Assembly: GCA_913775525.1 (NCBI GenBank)
Contig: CAJYLH010000021.1
Span: forward strand, 1 to 32,206
Reading direction: 5' to 3'
From: an uncultured Chryseobacterium sp.
GTDB lineage: Bacteria > Bacteroidota > Bacteroidia > Flavobacteriales > Weeksellaceae
Length of the DNA stretch: 32,206 bases
The notes beneath the pieces were generated by a model. It was not told where the DNA came from. It was given only the letters and a program-made list of their open reading frames with translations, and ran no database searches. Shown here piece after piece: positions 30,137-32,206 of this stretch. The stretch's first letter is position 1. Every line of letters starts with the position of its first letter. The position numbers and the translations under genes were made by a program.

Positions 30137-30144
30137 TAATTTTG
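30137..30144 (+). promoter_or_regulatory. Possible promoter -7 box for the FAD monooxygenase
   Basis: TAATTTTG fits TAnnTTTG, 47 bases before the ATG. No TTG at the right distance upstream, so this is tentative. Confidence 0.4.
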
Positions 30145-30191
30145 TTCCGTCAATCATAACCTAAATATAACAGGATTGATGCTTAAAAATT

Positions 30192-31380
30192 ATGATACAA
30201 CAAAACACCAGCAAACGTATTGCTATTATAGGAGCAGGATTAGGCGGCTTATGCCTTGCTCAGGGATTAAAGAAAAATGGTCTAAACGCAACTGTTTTTG
30301 AAAAGGATGCATCCCTCAATGCCCGGACTCAGGGCTACAGGATAAGAATCAATGAGCCAGGCAGAAAATCTTTGGAAAAATGTCTTCCGCAGAATTTATA
30401 TCAACTTTTTATCGATACCTGTGCGGCCAGCTCTAGCGGAATGAATGTACTGACAACCTCCCTTGAATCTTCAAAAAATGATCTGGTGGAATCCTGGAGT
30501 GACGGCATAAAAGAAATACCGGACCTGAAACCCAACCGGCTGACGCTTCGTGAAATTCTACTGCATGGATTGGAGGAAAATATCAGCTTCGGAAAAGAAT
30601 TGACCGATTGGATAGAATTAGACAATCATCAGGTGAAACTTGTCTTTGCTGACGGAACCACCTATACAGCTGATCTGGTAATAGCTGCTGATGGTGTTCA
30701 TTCTAAAATAGGAAAAGAATATTGCAAAGACCAAAAAAATCAATACCGGAAATATAACGATCTATGGCAGGACTTTTTTTTCTTCGGAGGCTTTGGAAAC
30801 AATTTCACCGGAGCTGCTAAAAGGAACCTCTGTCATTCTTAACAAGAAGTATTCGCTGATTATAGATGCTATGGTGTTTAATGTCTCTAAAAAAGATGCT
30901 TCATTGAATATAATAAGCCCTGTTTCAGATTATTTTTATTGGGCTTTCATAGGAAATCCTGAGGCTTTCAGTCTTCTACAGGGAGATTTTTACAATTATT
31001 CCGGCGAAGAGATTCTTCATAGTATCCGTAAGCTCACCCGTAACTGGCATCCTCAATTGAAAGCATTATTCGATTATGCAGATCATAAATCCTTATCTGT
31101 TACTCCTATACGATCATCCCTGCCTAAACAGTCCTGGCCGTCAGGGAATATGACCGCATTGGGAGATGCAGTGCATACCATGAGTCCGGCAGGAGGAGTA
31201 GGAGCTAATACGGCATTTATGGATGCTGCGCTTTTAGCGGAGAATATAATGAGTAAAAGCAGTTTCTCAGCGGCCATTGCAGACTACGAAGATAAAATGA
31301 GGCTGTACAGCAATCGGGCAGTGGAAATCTCTTTACAAGGTGGAGAAATCCTTCATGGAAATAATGAAGAGAATGATTAA
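30192..31380 (+). pseudogene. FAD-dependent monooxygenase broken by a one-base insertion
   Basis: The first part reads to about residue 182: FAD-binding IAIIGAGLGGLCLAQGL and the DG motif VIAADGVHSKIGKEY. It then runs out of frame at a run of seven A (30733-30739). In the shifted frame the protein continues as INTGNITIYGRTFFSSEALE and keeps the GD motif MTALGDAVHTMSPAGGVGANTAFMDA to the stop at 31380. With six A the gene would give an intact protein of 395 residues, a normal size for PHBH/TetX/KMO-type flavin monooxygenases. The out-of-frame reading ends at 30842. It is a real frameshift, a slippage-regulated gene, or a homopolymer sequencing error. Confidence 0.85.
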
Positions 31381-31568
31381 CAAGTTATTTCTATTCAAAA
31401 ACAGGAACAGGGCAGTAAAATTTTCTTTCATTGGCCATTTCTTTTAATAACAAAATCAAACTCCGGAAAATTCCTTTTTACGGTTTTCCGTAATTTTTTT
31501 CTGCGGGTTATTTGTAGTTTCGGGGCATAATAAAGAGCAGTAGGGCTCTTACCCATACATTAATAACT

Positions 31569-31799
31569 ATGAATAAAAAATTGACTCCTGCGGATCTCTT
31601 TTTGGGAATCCTCGCGATACTGAGTACCTGGCCAACGGGTGAACCCCGTGAAAGGTCTCACAGAAGGAAAGAATCATCTGTTGACAGGTTTAAAATTGCA
31701 ACAGTGGCATTGCTGCTGCTGTTAATAGGTTCCTATCTGTTTTACTTTTTCTGCCTTGATGGTGCCTCAAAAATCAGTATTCCATGCTTAACTGACTGA
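31569..31799 (+). CDS. Small single-span membrane protein of unknown function
   Basis: 76 residues. A weakly hydrophobic N-terminus (LTPADLFLGILAILSTWPTG) is followed by a charged stretch (EPRERSHRRKESSVDRFK), then a clear membrane helix (IATVALLLLLIGSYLFYFFC) and a short tail. It starts at ATG 31569 (MNKKLTPADL). I do not recognise a family. No neighbour suggests a role. Sequence quality (a good helix, no internal stops) supports a real gene, but its short size leaves doubt. Confidence 0.5.
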   Translation: MNKKLTPADLFLGILAILSTWPTGEPRERSHRRKESSVDRFKIATVALLLLLIGSYLFYFFCLDGASKISIPCLTD

Positions 31800-31805
31800 T
31801 ATGAT

Positions 31806-31836
31806 TGTTGATATCATGATCAGGCTTATATCAACA
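31806..31836. terminator. Inverted repeat after the small membrane protein gene
   Basis: TGTTGATAT/ATATCAACA stem with a 13-base loop, 7 bases past the stop. There is no direct T tail, so it is an unusual or weak terminator, or an RNA-stabilising hairpin. Confidence 0.35.
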
Positions 31837-31956
31837 CTGATGGATGCCTATTTTTAAGACTGATCTTATCTTATTTTTTAGGTTAAATTTTTTAATCTAA
31901 AAGTCAGTCGATTACCTGTCAAATATGAAGTTATTGTAAACTTTATGTTAAATAAA

Positions 31957-31989
31957 TTTGGAAGTTGGGGTGTAGAGTTTCTATCTTTG
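31957..31989 (+). promoter_or_regulatory. Strong Bacteroidota promoter, upstream copy (P1)
   Basis: TTTG at 31957-31960 and TATCTTTG at 31982-31989 with a 21-bp spacer. Downstream, AACGAGAG and AGCGCAGGAG resemble the leader that follows P2, so the promoter and leader appear duplicated. No coding frame follows in the window; the product is probably an rRNA operon beyond the edge (inference). Confidence 0.65.
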
Positions 31990-32119
31990 CCCCACTGAAA
32001 ACGAGAGTATATCAGTAAGCGCAGGAGAGCTTTTAGATAAGCGATATAATTTTAAGAGATCTACTTTAGAGATATGATGAAAGCGGATTAATTGCTGAGA
32101 AAACTTTTTGAAAAAAAAG

Positions 32120-32149
32120 TTGCGGGAGTTAAAAAGTTTTGTATCTTTG
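32120..32149 (+). promoter_or_regulatory. Strong Bacteroidota promoter, downstream copy (P2)
   Basis: TTG at 32120-32122 and TATCTTTG at 32142-32149 with a 19-bp spacer. It follows an A-rich stretch (eight A at 32111) that could act as an UP-like element. AACGGGAGCGCAGGAG follows at about 32161. The last ~57 bases of the window are therefore an untranslated leader, probably of a 16S rRNA transcript. Confidence 0.65.
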
Positions 32150-32206
32150 CAATCCCAAACAACGGGAGCGCAGGAGTAGATGACCTAAGGGTTTAGAGAG
32201 GGTTAA

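Noticed and set aside
1-32206. CRISPR arrays, tRNAs, complete insertion sequences or prophage modules
   Set aside because: No regularly spaced repeats, tRNA-like cloverleaf, transposase with catalytic residues, integrase or phage structural operon was seen on either strand. The HTH pair at 1742-2468 is the only trace of mobile-type genes.

Overview
The window looks like chromosome of a flavobacterium close to Chryseobacterium (Bacteroidota). Three things point that way. Promoters fit the Bacteroidota TTG/TTTG ... TAnnTTTG pattern instead of sigma70 boxes, and Shine-Dalgarno sequences are weak. Small Chryseobacterium-type genes occur: paired HTH proteins and a bacteriocin-like peptide with an MKHLKKISRDKMK leader. 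Accessory families such as DUF2975+HTH, an ABC permease fused to an M1 peptidase, and DASH cryptochrome also fit. No tRNA, rRNA gene, CRISPR array or complete insertion sequence was found. The last 250 bases carry two strong tandem promoters that probably feed an rRNA operon beyond the right edge.

Layout, left to right. 1-3164 is accessory: the tail of a fibre-like protein, a secreted protein of seven 58-residue repeats, a decayed HTH gene beside its intact partner, and two small unknown proteins. 3320-4131 is a DUF2975 membrane protein/HTH regulator pair with a twin-palindrome operator at its promoter. 4242-8821 is an ABC ATPase, a permease-M1 peptidase fusion and DUF4385. 9504-11162 is a self-contained organic-peroxide operon (nitroreductase, OhrR-type MarR, Ohr) with a near-ideal OhrR operator.

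The centre (11172-17743, minus strand) is a tightly coupled photolyase/cryptochrome cluster in transcription order: TetR regulator, ABC1/UbiB-like kinase, a 51-residue DUF2256 zinc-ribbon protein, DASH cryptochrome, a photolyase of the FeS-BCP lineage that appears to have lost its iron-sulfur ligands, a TIGR03643/DUF2805 protein and an SDR lacking the catalytic tyrosine. Stops and starts overlap or lie one base apart from TetR to SDR. A MarR gene follows behind its own promoter. This cluster is the best candidate for an incompletely described system: two flavin photoreceptor/repair proteins co-expressed with an unusual kinase, a zinc protein and an atypical dehydrogenase-fold protein.

To the right are a divergent DapB paralogue, an AraC regulator, and an operon of UspA, GNAT and an ornithine/alanine-racemase-like enzyme. 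Then come an orphan EF-Tu domain-3-like protein, a large AsmA-like protein, DUF1440, a bacteriocin-like peptide, an SDR/DoxX pair, an HTH regulator, an AraC regulator, and an FAD monooxygenase broken by one extra A in a run of seven.
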